DNA of 64,000 nt from an uncultured Lachnospiraceae bacterium (GCA_948470335.1 CAOKOL010000019.1:1-64000), one strand, 5' to 3'. Shown: positions 1 through 8,598, counted from the first letter of the stretch. The notes: generated from the letters alone by a model not told the origin. Translations and numbers: made by a program.

Positions 1-21
1 ATAAACAGCAAAAGCCCGAAT

Positions 22-97
22 AAGCCCCGGAAGGATTTACGGACGCTTGCGGCCGGAAATTCTTCCAGGTGAAGGGGCTTAGGAGGGGTGCAGCGGA
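22..97 (+). ncRNA. Candidate structured leader RNA, copy A
   Basis: This untranslated leader lies just upstream of the repeat-peptide gene and folds into a long hairpin. Positions 22-28 pair with 74-80, 29-33 with 62-66 (GGAAG/CTTCC), 35-38 with 57-60, 40-42 with 53-55 (CGG/CCG), and 44-46 with 49-51, with single mismatches between the helices. A second copy at 22623-22705 keeps the same fold but has GGGAG/CTCCC and CAG/CTG at the matching helices, so two helices show compensatory change. I do not recognise the family. A cis-regulatory RNA (riboswitch or protein-binding leader) is the inference. The upstream part of the transcript is cut off by the window edge. Confidence 0.55.
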
Positions 98-117
98 ACG
101 ATATTGGAGGTGTATAC

Positions 118-312
118 ATGGATGAAAAATTAGGTCTCAATAATATGAACGGTATCACAGAGGACGAGGATAAAACCTGTGGTCTGAACGACATGAACTG
201 TCTGGCGGAAGAAGATGATAAAACCTGCGGCCTCAACGATATGAACTGTGTGGCCGATGAGGACGATAAGACCTGCGGTCTGAATGATATGAACTGTCTC
301 GGCGAGGACTGA
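118..312 (+). CDS. Four-repeat Cys/Asp peptide, possible RiPP precursor
   Basis: The gene encodes a 64-residue acidic peptide made of four tandem units of about 16 residues. Units 2-4 share the core KTCGLNDMNC followed by an acidic spacer. Unit 1 is degenerate (KLGLNNMNG) and has lost both cysteines and the Asp at once. There is no signal peptide or membrane segment. The ATG at 118 is preceded by GGAGG at 106-110; an upstream GTG at 88 is less likely because it lies in the leader RNA. The gene stands alone between a structured leader and a terminator. Each core contains C-X3-D (CGLND), the spacing used in some radical-SAM sulfur-to-carbon thioether peptides, so a ribosomally made, modified peptide is possible. 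No maturase is visible in the window; a metal-binding or structural peptide is the alternative. Confidence 0.65.
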   Translation: MDEKLGLNNMNGITEDEDKTCGLNDMNCLAEEDDKTCGLNDMNCVADEDDKTCGLNDMNCLGED

Positions 313-382
313 TGACTGATGGCCGGAAAGCGAACCGGCAGATTGGGGCAGGGACAGCCGAAGGCAGAACGGAAGAATAATA

Positions 383-430
383 AAATGCTGTGCAAAAGGC
401 TGGCCGGTTGCATAGCATTTTTTGTTTTTT
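383..430 (+). terminator. Intrinsic terminator after the repeat-peptide gene
   Basis: An AATGCT-type stem pairs across a G/C-rich loop with AGCATT and is followed by a T-rich run (TTTTTTGTTTTTT). It closes the single-gene transcript of the repeat peptide. Confidence 0.8.
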
Positions 431-465
431 AAATATTAAATATAAATTTCTTTATATCAGGAAAA

Positions 466-1251
466 TCACCGCTCTGTTTCCCATTCACGTTTAAGCTGGC
501 GCAGGAATTCATTAGACGCTCTGGAAAAGACCTGATACTTTTTCCAGACAATACATAACTCTGCTTCCATGGGCGGATATAATGGCCTGAAACAAAGCTC
601 GCTGTCGCCGGTGGTATTGATAAGCTTATCCAATGTAATTGCATAGCCAAACCCTTTCTTTACAAAATGGGAGGCGTTATATACCAGATCATAAGTCATA
701 ACAACATTGAGCTTGCTGATGTCTGTTTTCAGCCACGAAAACATTTCGCTGCTGATGGAGGCCTGATGGGATAGTATCAGCGGCTTGTCCCACAGATCTT
801 TCGCACAAATAGATTTCTTCTCAGCCAACGGGCTGTCCTTCCGCATCAGTACGCCCCATGTATTGGTCATGGGAAGTCTCATGTAATCGTATTTGGTCAC
901 GTCAAAGGGGCCGATCAGTAAACCGAAATCAATCAGCCCTTTATCTATTTTTTCTGTCACGATACCGGCGTCGCCGCTGTAAATGTGATAATGAATCAGA
1001 GGATGTTTTTTCCGTATGTTCCCGGCAGCCTGTGCAAAAAAGGAAATCGCGTCGGTTTCTCCGCTGCCGATATAGATTTCCCCGTTGATATTTTTGTTAG
1101 AACTGCTCAGCTCCGCTTTTGTTTTTTCCATAAGGTCAATCATTTCTTCGGCTCGTTTGCGCAGCAGCATCCCATCTTCTGTTAATGTGACCTTTTTGCT
1201 GCCCCGGATGAGCAGTTGTTTTCCTACTTCATTTTCCCACTCTTGATTATA
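466..1251 (-). pseudogene. LysR-type regulator lacking its DNA-binding helix
   Basis: The reading frame covers the end of the LysR winged helix (ENEVGKQLLIRGSKKVTLTE, then DGMLLRKRAEEM) and the whole substrate-binding domain. A stop at 1252-1254 closes the frame before the recognition helix and the N-terminal methionine. About 30-40 residues of the HTH are therefore missing, and the first in-frame ATG (1170) lies beyond the domain and has no ribosome binding site. What remains is the effector-binding half of a regulator that would normally be transcribed divergently from, and control, the genes at 1389-3625. It reads as a 5'-deleted pseudogene. Confidence 0.8.
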
Positions 1252-1388
1252 TCAATAAAACCTATACTTTTTAAGTATGAAGATGCATTATTTATATGTA
1301 TTTAATGTTTAATTGCGGCGGCTTTATAATGTGTGCAGAAGTATGCAGGAAGCTAAAAACGATAATTTTAATACGAGGAGAAATGATG

Positions 1389-2582
1389 ATGGATACCAGA
1401 ACATTTGAAATCTACCCAAACATCGAAATGAAAAAAGTTCATTTCAAGAACCGCTATGGAATTGAGCTGGCAGGAGACCTTTATTTGCCCGAAAATTATG
1501 TGGCACAGAAAAATCCTGCCATTATTGTGGCAGGTCCTTTTGGGGCGGTAAAAGAACAGGCTTCCGGTCTGTATGCACAGCAGATGGCTGTCTATGGTTT
1601 TGTGTCGTTAGCCTTTGACCCCTCTTTTGGCGGAGAAAGTGGCGGTTCTGCCCGCAATACTGCTTCTCCCGATATTTTCACGGAGGATTACAGCGCCGCA
1701 GTTGACTACATTGGACTGCTGGATTTCGTAAACCGAAACCGCATTGGCGTGATCGGGATCTGCGGCTTATCCGGTATGGCGATCACTGCTGCGGGAACAG
1801 ATACCCGCATAAAAGCCGTGGCAACAATGTCCATGTACGATATGTCCCGTGACATGAGCCGTGGGCATATGGACTATTATTCCGAGGAGCAGCGTGACAA
1901 AATCAAAGACTATCTCAGTCAGCAGCGTTGGAGAGATGCGGAAAGTGGTGCTTTTGCGCCCGGAAATCATGAAATCGGTTTTGATGAGACGGGCGAGCCT
2001 CTGACTGTCGCTATGGAAGTCCCGGCTGAATTGCCGGAGGATGCCGCATACGCGAATGCACTTTTTCAGGAGGCGATTCGGATCGGGATGGAAATCAATA
2101 ACCGTTACCATACCCCGGAGCAACTGCGGGAGCTTATGGGACGGCTGACGGGGAAAAAGATTGATGATACATTCCGCCTGTTTCCGCCGTTTTACACCGA
2201 CTTCGGAAAAAATATATCAATTGGGAAAGATGTGTTTATCAATTCCGGCTGCCATTTTCAGGACCAGGGAGGCATTACCATCGGAGATGGTTCCCTGATC
2301 GGACACAATGTAGTGCTTGCAACCATCAACCACGACCTTGATCCAAGGAATCACCGCAAAAATCATTACGCGCCGATTACCATAGGAAATCATGTCTGGA
2401 TTGGTTCAAATGCAACGATTCTGCCCGGCGTGACCATCGGAAACTGGGCTGTGGTGGCTGCCGGAGCTGTGGTTGCAAAAGATGTACCGGCTTACACCGC
2501 AGTGGGCGGCATCCCCGCAAAGGTACTGAAAACCATGGAAAACGAATCGGACAAGGAGGATGTCATTGAAGAAACTATTTAG
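1389..2582 (+). CDS. Chimera: truncated alpha/beta hydrolase + hexapeptide acetyltransferase
   Basis: Residues 1 to about 215 match the YcjY-like alpha/beta hydrolase family, including the segment [17 protein letters not shown] around the nucleophile elbow and the [16 protein letters not shown] strand. The hydrolase stops near [11 protein letters not shown], before the C-terminal region that normally supplies the catalytic acid and His. From about residue 220 the sequence becomes a maltose/galactoside-type O-acetyltransferase with left-handed beta-helix hexapeptides ([40 protein letters not shown]) and the usual end [11 protein letters not shown]. Its conserved His (ATINHDL) is present. GAGGAG at 1375-1380 favours the third of three consecutive ATGs (1389). 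The joint looks like an in-frame deletion between two neighbouring genes; the acetyltransferase half may still work. Confidence 0.75.
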   Translation: MDTRTFEIYPNIEMKKVHFKNRYGIELAGDLYLPENYVAQKNPAIIVAGPFGAVKEQASGLYAQQMAVYGFVSLAFDPSFGGESGGSARNTASPDIFTEDYSAAVDYIGLLDFVNRNRIGVIGICGLSGMAITAAGTDTRIKAVATMSMYDMSRDMSRGHMDYYSEEQRDKIKDYLSQQRWRDAESGAFAPGNHEIGFDETGEPLTVAMEVPAELPEDAAYANALFQEAIRIGMEINNRYHTPEQLRELMGRLTGKKIDDTFRLFPPFYTDFGKNISIGKDVFINSGCHFQDQGGITIGDGSLIGHNVVLATINHDLDPRNHRKNHYAPITIGNHVWIGSNATILPGVTIGNWAVVAAGAVVAKDVPAYTAVGGIPAKVLKTMENESDKEDVIEETI

Positions 2583-3385
2583 CCCTGCGTTTATTTTGTT
2601 ACTGGTATTCGCTATGACAGCCTGCGGGCAGACCGTGCAGAATGAGGCAGATATTACCGGAGATAAAGAAACAAGCCAGGTAACAGAAGTTGCTGAAAGT
2701 ATTCAGGAAGAAGAATCTGCAACTGTCAGTGAGAGCGCCGCACCGGGGATAGAGGAGGAATCTGTTATGAAGGCAGCGTTTGATTTTGAGAAAAAAACAG
2801 TCACGCTGAACAGCGGATATGAAATGCCGATCAATGGGCTGGGAACTTACAGCCTGCATGGGAATGAATGTATCAATGCTGTGAAATACGCACTGTCTAA
2901 CGGCGTGCGTCTCATTGATACGGCCTCTGCTTACGGCAATGAGGCGGAAATCGGTCAGGCAATCCGGGAAGCAATCGACGAGGGTATTATCCGGCGGGAA
3001 GACATTTTTGTTATTACGAAAATCTATCCGGGGGACGAGATGAAAAATCCGGAGCAGTCCGTTCAGGCGTGTCTGGACCGTCTGGATATCGGTTATGTGG
3101 ATATGATGCTCCTGCACCATCCGGATGCCAATGATGTAAAAGCATACAATGTGATAGAACAGTTTGTGGCAGATGGAAATTTCAGAAATCGCCGAAGCGC
3201 ACAGCGTATCCTCCGCACAAGTCATTTTGCGGTGGAACCTGCAAAAAAGTGTGGTCGTGATTCCCGGTTCCGGTAATCCCGACCATATCAGGGAGAACAC
3301 GGAATTATATCATTTTTCTTTGAGCAAAGAAGAAATGGAGCGGATCAATGATCTTGATCGCGGTGAGAAGCATGATTGGTATTAA
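2566..3385 (+). pseudogene. Lipoprotein-type aldo/keto reductase with internal deletion
   Basis: The start is a TTG at 2566, seven bases after AAGGAGG; the ATG at 2560 touches the ribosome binding site. A lipoprotein signal (LLLVFAMTAC) and an acidic linker precede an aldo/keto reductase domain with the catalytic residues visible: Asp and Tyr in LIDTASAYGNE, Lys in ITKIYPGDE, His in LLHHPD. After FVADGN (near 3180) the sequence jumps to the C-terminal part EISEIAEAHSVSSAQVILRW in a different frame, which ends at 3385 with EKHDWY. Roughly 75 residues of the barrel are missing and the frame is broken, so the first part ends in an unrelated tail at 3276. The start overlaps the acetyltransferase stop. 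Confidence 0.8.
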
Positions 3386-3411
3386 GAATCATGTAGGTGG
3401 AGGAAATGGAT

Positions 3412-3625
3412 ATGAAAGTTTTAGCAATGAACGGCAGCGCAAGAAAAGATGGGAATACGGCAATTCTTATCAATACTGTATTGGATGAGCTGAATAAAGA
3501 AGGCATTGAAACGGAGATGGTGCAGCTTTCCGGCAAAATAATTGAACCCTGTAAGGCTTGTTAGGCCTGCTGATACGATTGTTCTTGGTTATCCAATCTG
3601 GCTTGCGTACCACAATTTGATACAA
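3412..3625 (+). pseudogene. NADPH-dependent FMN reductase remnant
   Basis: The frame opens with MKVLAMNGSARKDGNTAILI, the flavin-phosphate loop of flavodoxin-fold iron-sulfur flavoproteins/FMN reductases, and reaches EPCKAC before a stop at 3562-3564. A further piece of the same fold, ADTIVLGYPIWLA, follows at once in another frame (about 3568-3610), without the segment that should lie between the Cys motif and that strand. The rest of the protein is absent. GGTGGAGG at 3396-3403 supports the ATG at 3412 (or 3406). It is the fourth damaged gene in a row. Confidence 0.75.
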
Positions 3626-3821
3626 TGCACCTAAGCGTGAGTTTGGGTGCAAATTTTAACGATAGGGATTTAAATCATTTTTATATAGAAATCAAGATTC
3701 GGAAACACAAATGTACTTTCGAGTCTTTTTTTATTCCGAAATTAGGAGAATATTATTCCTATAAGATTGATATTATTCCGAAAATGGAATATAATGTTTT
3801 GGAAAGCGAGGTGTACTCTTT
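3565..3821. other. A/T-rich gap with inverted repeat before the Fic gene
   Basis: Apart from the last scrap of the FMN reductase, no gene is seen. The DNA is clearly richer in A/T than its surroundings, which suggests a transfer boundary. Near 3772-3795 an imperfect inverted repeat (ATTATTCC / GGAATATAAT) lies about 30 bases ahead of the Fic start and could be an operator for that protein's own HTH. Confidence 0.4.
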
Positions 3822-4718
3822 ATGTATATGACAGTAAAACAGGCCGCAGAGAAATGGGGAATTTCAGATAGACGTGTACGCATATTGTGCGCAGAAGGGA
3901 AAGTTTCAGGTGCTATTCGTGAAGGACGCCGCTGGATGATTCCGGTAGATACAAGTAAACCGGCGGATGGACGGTTTAAGGCAACAGAAAGTTTACTGGC
4001 AGCTATAGACAGGAAGAAAAGTGAACTGGATACCAGACGCCCGCTGACGAAGGGGGAAGTGGAACGTCTGACAGAGGAATTCATTATTGAGTATACCTAT
4101 AATTCAAATGCAATTGAAGGGAATACACTGACCCTGCGTGAGACGGATATGGTTTTGCGTGGCCTGACGATTGACAGGAAACCGTTAAAAGACCATATGG
4201 AGGCAGTCGGGCATAAAGAGGCATTTGATTTTGTGCGGGATTTGGTAAAAGAACAGGTGCCTTTATCGGAAAGCATCATCAAGCAGATACATTATCTTGT
4301 ATTGGCAGATAAACGGGAAGACCGCGGTGTTTACAGAAGAGTTCCGGTCAAGATCATGGGTGCAAAACATGAACCAGTACAGCCATATTTAATCCAGCCT
4401 AAAATGGAACAGTTGTTGGAGGATTATAGGAATAATACAGATCATATTATTTCCCGGCTTGCACGGTTCCATATTGAATTCGAGGGGATTCATCCTTTTA
4501 TTGACGGAAATGGCAGAACCGGAAGGCTGCTTGTAAATCTGGAATTGATGAAAGCTGGATATCCGCCAATTGACATTAAATTTGCAGACCGGATTTCTTA
4601 TTATAATGCGTTTGATGAATACCATGTAAAACATGATCTTGGTGCAATGGAAAAGCTGTTTGCGGGTTATGTGAATGCAAGGTTGGACAGTTACTTGATG
4701 ATGCTGAAGATATCATAA
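3822..4718 (+). CDS. Fic family protein with N-terminal HTH
   Basis: Residues 1-45 form an excisionase/MerR-like helix-turn-helix (MTVKQAAEKWGISDRRVRIL, then a wing GRRWMIPVD). The rest is a Fic domain with the active-site motif HPFIDGNGRTGR at residues 224-235, matching HPFx(D/E)GNGRxxR in full. Fic enzymes move AMP (or other phosphate-containing groups) from a nucleotide to a protein hydroxyl. The inhibitory helix motif (S/T)xxxE(G/N) is present as SNAIEG at 95-100, on the N-terminal side, so the enzyme should be self-inhibited (class II). The ATG at 3822 follows a GAGGTG-like site. The fused HTH suggests autoregulation. Its target is unknown. Confidence 0.88.
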   Translation: MYMTVKQAAEKWGISDRRVRILCAEGKVSGAIREGRRWMIPVDTSKPADGRFKATESLLAAIDRKKSELDTRRPLTKGEVERLTEEFIIEYTYNSNAIEGNTLTLRETDMVLRGLTIDRKPLKDHMEAVGHKEAFDFVRDLVKEQVPLSESIIKQIHYLVLADKREDRGVYRRVPVKIMGAKHEPVQPYLIQPKMEQLLEDYRNNTDHIISRLARFHIEFEGIHPFIDGNGRTGRLLVNLELMKAGYPPIDIKFADRISYYNAFDEYHVKHDLGAMEKLFAGYVNARLDSYLMMLKIS

Positions 4719-4734
4719 ATTCAAGAAACTATAT

Positions 4735-4936
4735 GAAAAGCACAGGAAGTTCCGTAATGATTGTATCACAGTGGATTCCCTCACCACGGTAAGGAAGCTG
4801 AAAGAGAAGGGCATCGAGGTTTATTTTGAAAAGGAGAACATCTACACCCAGGGGACAGCTTGTAATCTGGCGGCGGCAGCGTCAGGGATGATAATGATCC
4901 ACAAAACTGCCGGCAAAGACAGAAAACCGGCGTGAC
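4735..4936 (+). pseudogene. Serine recombinase (resolvase/invertase) fragment
   Basis: One frame reads SLTTVRKLKEKGIEVYFEKE followed by NIYT, which is the segment of large serine recombinases just after the catalytic-loop region. It then degenerates (CNLAAAASGM) and stops at 4934-4936. No start codon, catalytic Ser region or C-terminal DNA-binding domain is present. It is the scrap of a mobile element next to the Fic gene and the decayed cluster, and marks this stretch as a former insertion site. Confidence 0.65.
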
Positions 4937-5194
4937 CTTCGCCTTGCCGGTTGTACCGGAAAGTTTATTTACTCCCTTATGGGTGTCCGTTTAAGGCTGC
5001 GCGCCTTTTCTTGACAGAGTATTCGGCAAACCGCAGGAATAACATATTTTGTGAGATTCTGTATTGGTTTATCCGTTTTTATAAGCGGAAAAGCATGCTC
5101 CAATGACAACGGCAGTAATCAGACAAATCCGCCGGAAAGGGCGGCTGATTCAGCGCACGGGATTTATGACAGAAGATCTATCGCAGGGAACATA
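4937..5194. other. Non-coding gap between recombinase scrap and rarA
   Basis: Only short unsupported frames are seen. A small GGGAA/TTCCC hairpin at about 5186-5200 lies at the 3' end of rarA but has no T-run. Confidence 0.35.
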
Positions 5195-6526
5195 TCATTC
5201 CCCGCTCTGTTTTTTCCTCCACTGTTTGATTTTTTCCAGTTTTTCTTTACATAACGCTTCTTCTCCTTCTTCCGTAGGCCGGTAATACGTCCTGTCTGAA
5301 AGAGCATCCGGCAGACACTGGATATCGGTCAGTTTTTCTTCCGTATCATGGGCATATTGATATCCTTTTCCGTAATCCAGGCTTTTCATCAGACCGGTGA
5401 CGGCGTTGCGGATCACAAGGGGCACCGGTTCTGCCAGGTCCTTGACGGCGTCCAGTTTTGCGGCTTCGTATGCTTTGTACAGCGCGTTTGATTTGGGCGC
5501 CAGCGACATGAAAACCACGGCTTCCGTCAGATGGACCGTGCATTCGGGCATACCGATAAAATGGCAGGCCTGATAAGCCGATACCGCTATCTGCAATGCC
5601 CGCGGATCGGCCAGTCCCACATCCTCGCTGGCGAACCGGATCACCCTCCTGGCCACATACAGCGGGTCTTCCCCTGCTTCCAGCATTCTGGCCAGCCAGT
5701 AGACGGCGGCGTCCGGGTCAGAATTGCGCATGGATTTGTGGAGGGCGGAGATCAGGTTGTAATGTTCTTCGCCGTTTTTATCATATAATAGGGACTTTTT
5801 AGAAGTGCACTGTTCCAAAATCTCCATGGAGACGGTGATGCCGCCGCCGCTGTCCAGATCCCCGTTTAAAATTACCATTTCCAGTACGGACAGTGCCGTT
5901 CTGGCGTCGCCGTTGGCAAACAGAGCGATCATTTCCAGCATTTCCGGAAGAATGTTGATTTTCTGGCCGCCGAAGCCTCTGGGGTCCTGTAAGGCCCGGG
6001 AGAGCAGAGCGGTCAGTTCTTCTTTTTTCAGCGCCTGCAGAACGAATACCCGGCACCGGGAGAGGAGGGCGCTGTTGATTTCGAAGGAAGGGTTTTCCGT
6101 GGTGGCGCCGATTAAAATAATGCTGCCTTTTTCCACAAAGGGCAGGAAAGCGTCCTGCTGGGCCTTGTTGAACCGGTGAATCTCGTCTACGAAAACAATG
6201 GTTTTCGTGCCGTACAGCCGGTTGTCCTCCGCTTCTTTCATCACCGTCCGGATTTCCTTGATGCCGCTGGTAACTGCGGAAAAATCAATAAAAGACGCTT
6301 TGGTGCGGTTGGCAATAATCCGGGCCAGGGTGGTCTTTCCCACGCCGGGCGGTCCCCAGAAAATCATGGAGGAAATCTGATCGCTTTCGATCAGGCGGCG
6401 CAGAACCTTTCCGGGGCCTAGAAGCTGGGTCTGTCCCGCGAATTCTTCCAGAGCTGCCGGGCGGAGTCTGGCCGCCAGCGGCTGGGTGTCTGTCCGTATT
6501 GCGTCAAATAAAGTCATCTGTTCCAT
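5195..6526 (-). CDS. rarA: Replication-associated recombination protein A (AAA+ ATPase)
   Basis: RarA/MgsA is a clamp-loader-like AAA+ ATPase that acts at stalled replication forks. The protein starts MEQMTLFDAI, followed by the family's LAARLRPAALEEFAGQ region. It has Walker A GPPGVGKTT, Walker B VDEIHRFNKAQQD, sensor 1 GATTENPSF and arginine-finger region SALLSRCRVF. The C-terminal oligomerisation region (KSMRNSDPDAAVYWLARML, EDVGLADP) is complete. The 443-residue length is usual. The ATG at 6526 follows GGGGGAG at a normal distance; the upstream extension has no ribosome binding site. It is a single gene. Confidence 0.95.
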   Translation of the reverse strand: MEQMTLFDAIRTDTQPLAARLRPAALEEFAGQTQLLGPGKVLRRLIESDQISSMIFWGPPGVGKTTLARIIANRTKASFIDFSAVTSGIKEIRTVMKEAEDNRLYGTKTIVFVDEIHRFNKAQQDAFLPFVEKGSIILIGATTENPSFEINSALLSRCRVFVLQALKKEELTALLSRALQDPRGFGGQKINILPEMLEMIALFANGDARTALSVLEMVILNGDLDSGGGITVSMEILEQCTSKKSLLYDKNGEEHYNLISALHKSMRNSDPDAAVYWLARMLEAGEDPLYVARRVIRFASEDVGLADPRALQIAVSAYQACHFIGMPECTVHLTEAVVFMSLAPKSNALYKAYEAAKLDAVKDLAEPVPLVIRNAVTGLMKSLDYGKGYQYAHDTEEKLTDIQCLPDALSDRTYYRPTEEGEEALCKEKLEKIKQWRKKQSGE

Positions 6527-6988
6527 ATCCGTGCGCTCCCCCAAATACCTTCCTGTACAAATGCTGCTTTTCCTATTATACTGGATTTCGCGGACGGGAG
6601 TCAAGACGGGAGACCGGTCAATGCCCAATCATTTCCTCGTTATTTTGAAGCTATTTTGTGCGGGATTTTATCTGCCGCCTATAAGAAACCGCAAGACGGG
6701 ATGGCGTCCGAACAGCAGCCGGATTGGGGCAGAGGCATTTCCGCCAGGCTTTTCGCACAGGAATATCAATAAAATTTTTTCAAATTTTTTTTCGAATATG
6801 TAAGATTTCCGCGTTTCGAACCGGAGTATCCTATGTAAGGACTGATGAGGCGGCGGCCTCACCGGATCTGAAAACGGCGCCGCGGTGATATGTGAAATCT
6901 TTGATAGTGTCAACTGATTTATGAACAAACGGCAACTTCCCTGCCAACCCCAGGGGGTTGCGGAACTTCTTTTTTGAGGGAACTGTTT

Positions 6989-7546
6989 ATGAAAGCAAAC
7001 GAGAATAATTTTATAGAACTGATCAGAAAACGGCGGGAGGAAGGCATCCTGTATGTGATCGAGACCTACGGCGGTCTGATTCAGTCGATAGTCAGGAAAC
7101 GTCTGTTTAGCTGGCCGGACCGGATTGACGAGTGCATGAACGATATTTTCATGGGCATCTGGCAGAATATCGACAGCTTTGACGAGGGCCGGGGCAGCTT
7201 TGCGGGCTGGGCGGCCGGAATAGCCAGGCTGGAAGCCATCGACGTACTGCGGCGGCTGAAACGGGAACCCGCGTCGGTCTCCCTGGAGGATCTGGAAATG
7301 GAAATCCCCCAGGAAGATTCGGAATTCTTACGGCTGGCAGAACAGGAACTGTCAAAGGAGACCGAGGAAATCCTTGGCTGTCTTTCGCCGAAGGATCAGG
7401 AGCTGTTCCGCAGGATCTTCGTGGATGAGGAAGAACCGGAGACAGCGGGAAAGGCAATGGGATTTTCCAGAGATAACGTGTATGTGCGGATCTTCCGGGG
7501 AAAAAAGAAGATCCGAAGCAAGTTTAAAGAAAGGAAAAGGGCATGA
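6989..7546 (+). CDS. RNA polymerase sigma factor, ECF-like sigma-70 family
   Basis: The 185-residue protein has region 2 at about residues 20-88 (IDECMNDIFMGIWQNIDSF, AGWAAGIARLEAIDVLRRLK) and region 4 at about 125-175 (LSPKDQELFRRIFVDEEEP, MGFSRDNVYVRIFRGKKKIR). It lacks regions 1 and 3, as in extracytoplasmic-function sigma factors. The ATG at 6989 follows GAGGGA at seven bases; a TTG at 6974 is less likely. Its last four bases overlap the start of the DUF4179 gene, the normal pairing of such a sigma factor with its membrane anti-sigma partner. A hairpin (CAACCCC/GGGGTTG, 6943-6961) plus a T-run sits just before the gene and could act as an attenuator. Confidence 0.9.
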   Translation: MKANENNFIELIRKRREEGILYVIETYGGLIQSIVRKRLFSWPDRIDECMNDIFMGIWQNIDSFDEGRGSFAGWAAGIARLEAIDVLRRLKREPASVSLEDLEMEIPQEDSEFLRLAEQELSKETEEILGCLSPKDQELFRRIFVDEEEPETAGKAMGFSRDNVYVRIFRGKKKIRSKFKERKRA

Positions 7547-8598
7547 GCATGAACAGGGAAGCCTATCGACTGGCAAATGAAATCGGAGCAGAGCTTGGGG
7601 CGGACAGGGATTGCCTCATAGATAACCTGGAGGATATGGACATGAAAAAATATCAGACGGCGGTTTTGGATGAGATCAGAAAAGAAAAGAGAAGGAAAAA
7701 GAGCGGGTATCAGGGGCTTGCGGTGGCGGCCTGCGCGGCCTTGATGGTATTGGTGGGAACCGCGGCTTTTGGCGATCAGGTGCATGCGGCGATTCAGCAG
7801 ATCAGTTGGAGCATCGGCAGCGCCCTTGGGATTTCCGCCGATCTGTCAGATTACCGGGAGGTGGTCAATACTTCTGTTTCAGATAAAGGATATGTGGTCA
7901 CTTTGCAGGAAGCGGTGGTTTCCGAGGGAACGCTGGTAACAAATTACACGGTGCAGCGGGAGGACGGACAGCCTCTGACGTGGGATCAGATTCCGGACGG
8001 CTGTCTGTATATCAACGGGGAAATGCTGTCTCCCGGCGGCAGCGGCAGCGCTGATTATCTTGATGAAGAAGAAACGGTTATGGGCATTGTGGAGTCTTAT
8101 CAGATACCCGACGGCGTGGATTTGTCTCAGGACACGGCGTTCAGGCTGTCTTTTGGCAGAATCGGCTATGAAAACAGCGTAAAAGGGAAGTGGGAGTTTG
8201 CCTTTACCGCGAACGGCGCGGATCTGATCGCGGGCACCAGGCGGGTGGAGCTTGGAAAGGAATTTGAACTGCCGGACGGCGTGAAAGTGACACTGGATGA
8301 ATTTACCTGCAATGACCTGGAACAGCGGATTACGTTCAGCAAAAGCGGCGGCACCCGTTATCTGCTGATGGTGACGGCGAAAAATCAGGAAGGAAAGCAG
8401 GTGGAATTCGGCGTCAGGTCGTCGGACGAGAAATCCGGCTATATGCAGAATGAGGAAATTCTTTACGACGGGCGGATGGACGATACGGAGGGAAATGTCT
8501 GGACGATGACCCTGTACGCCGTGGAGCTGCCGGAAGGAAACGGCCGGATATCCGATGATTATGTGCAGGTTGGGGAATCCTTTGTGCTGGAATTTTAA
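7543..8598 (+). CDS. DUF4179-type membrane protein, likely anti-sigma factor
   Basis: The 351-residue protein has a cytoplasmic part of about 55 residues, one membrane helix (about 58-78, GLAVAACAALMVLVGTAAFG) and a long extracytoplasmic beta-rich domain typical of DUF4179 proteins. Its start codon overlaps the sigma-factor stop (ATGA), so the two are translationally coupled. The expected role is to hold the sigma factor at the membrane until an envelope signal arrives; this comes from family and context, not from a visible sigma-binding motif. The operon closes with the terminator at 8701-8738. Confidence 0.8.
   Translation: MSMNREAYRLANEIGAELGADRDCLIDNLEDMDMKKYQTAVLDEIRKEKRRKKSGYQGLAVAACAALMVLVGTAAFGDQVHAAIQQISWSIGSALGISADLSDYREVVNTSVSDKGYVVTLQEAVVSEGTLVTNYTVQREDGQPLTWDQIPDGCLYINGEMLSPGGSGSADYLDEEETVMGIVESYQIPDGVDLSQDTAFRLSFGRIGYENSVKGKWEFAFTANGADLIAGTRRVELGKEFELPDGVKVTLDEFTCNDLEQRITFSKSGGTRYLLMVTAKNQEGKQVEFGVRSSDEKSGYMQNEEILYDGRMDDTEGNVWTMTLYAVELPEGNGRISDDYVQVGESFVLEF

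Noticed and set aside
118..312. Repeat peptide as a lanthipeptide or bacteriocin with a leader
   Set aside because: There is no Ser/Thr-rich core, no double-glycine site and no LanB/LanM or transporter in view; the CX3D reading fits better but is unproven.
2599..3300. Long minus-strand frame opposite the aldo/keto reductase
   Set aside because: It is a shadow of the damaged reductase; its translation has no recognisable domain.
5051..5285. Short plus-strand frames downstream of the recombinase scrap
   Set aside because: They overlap the 3' end of rarA on the other strand and show no start signals.
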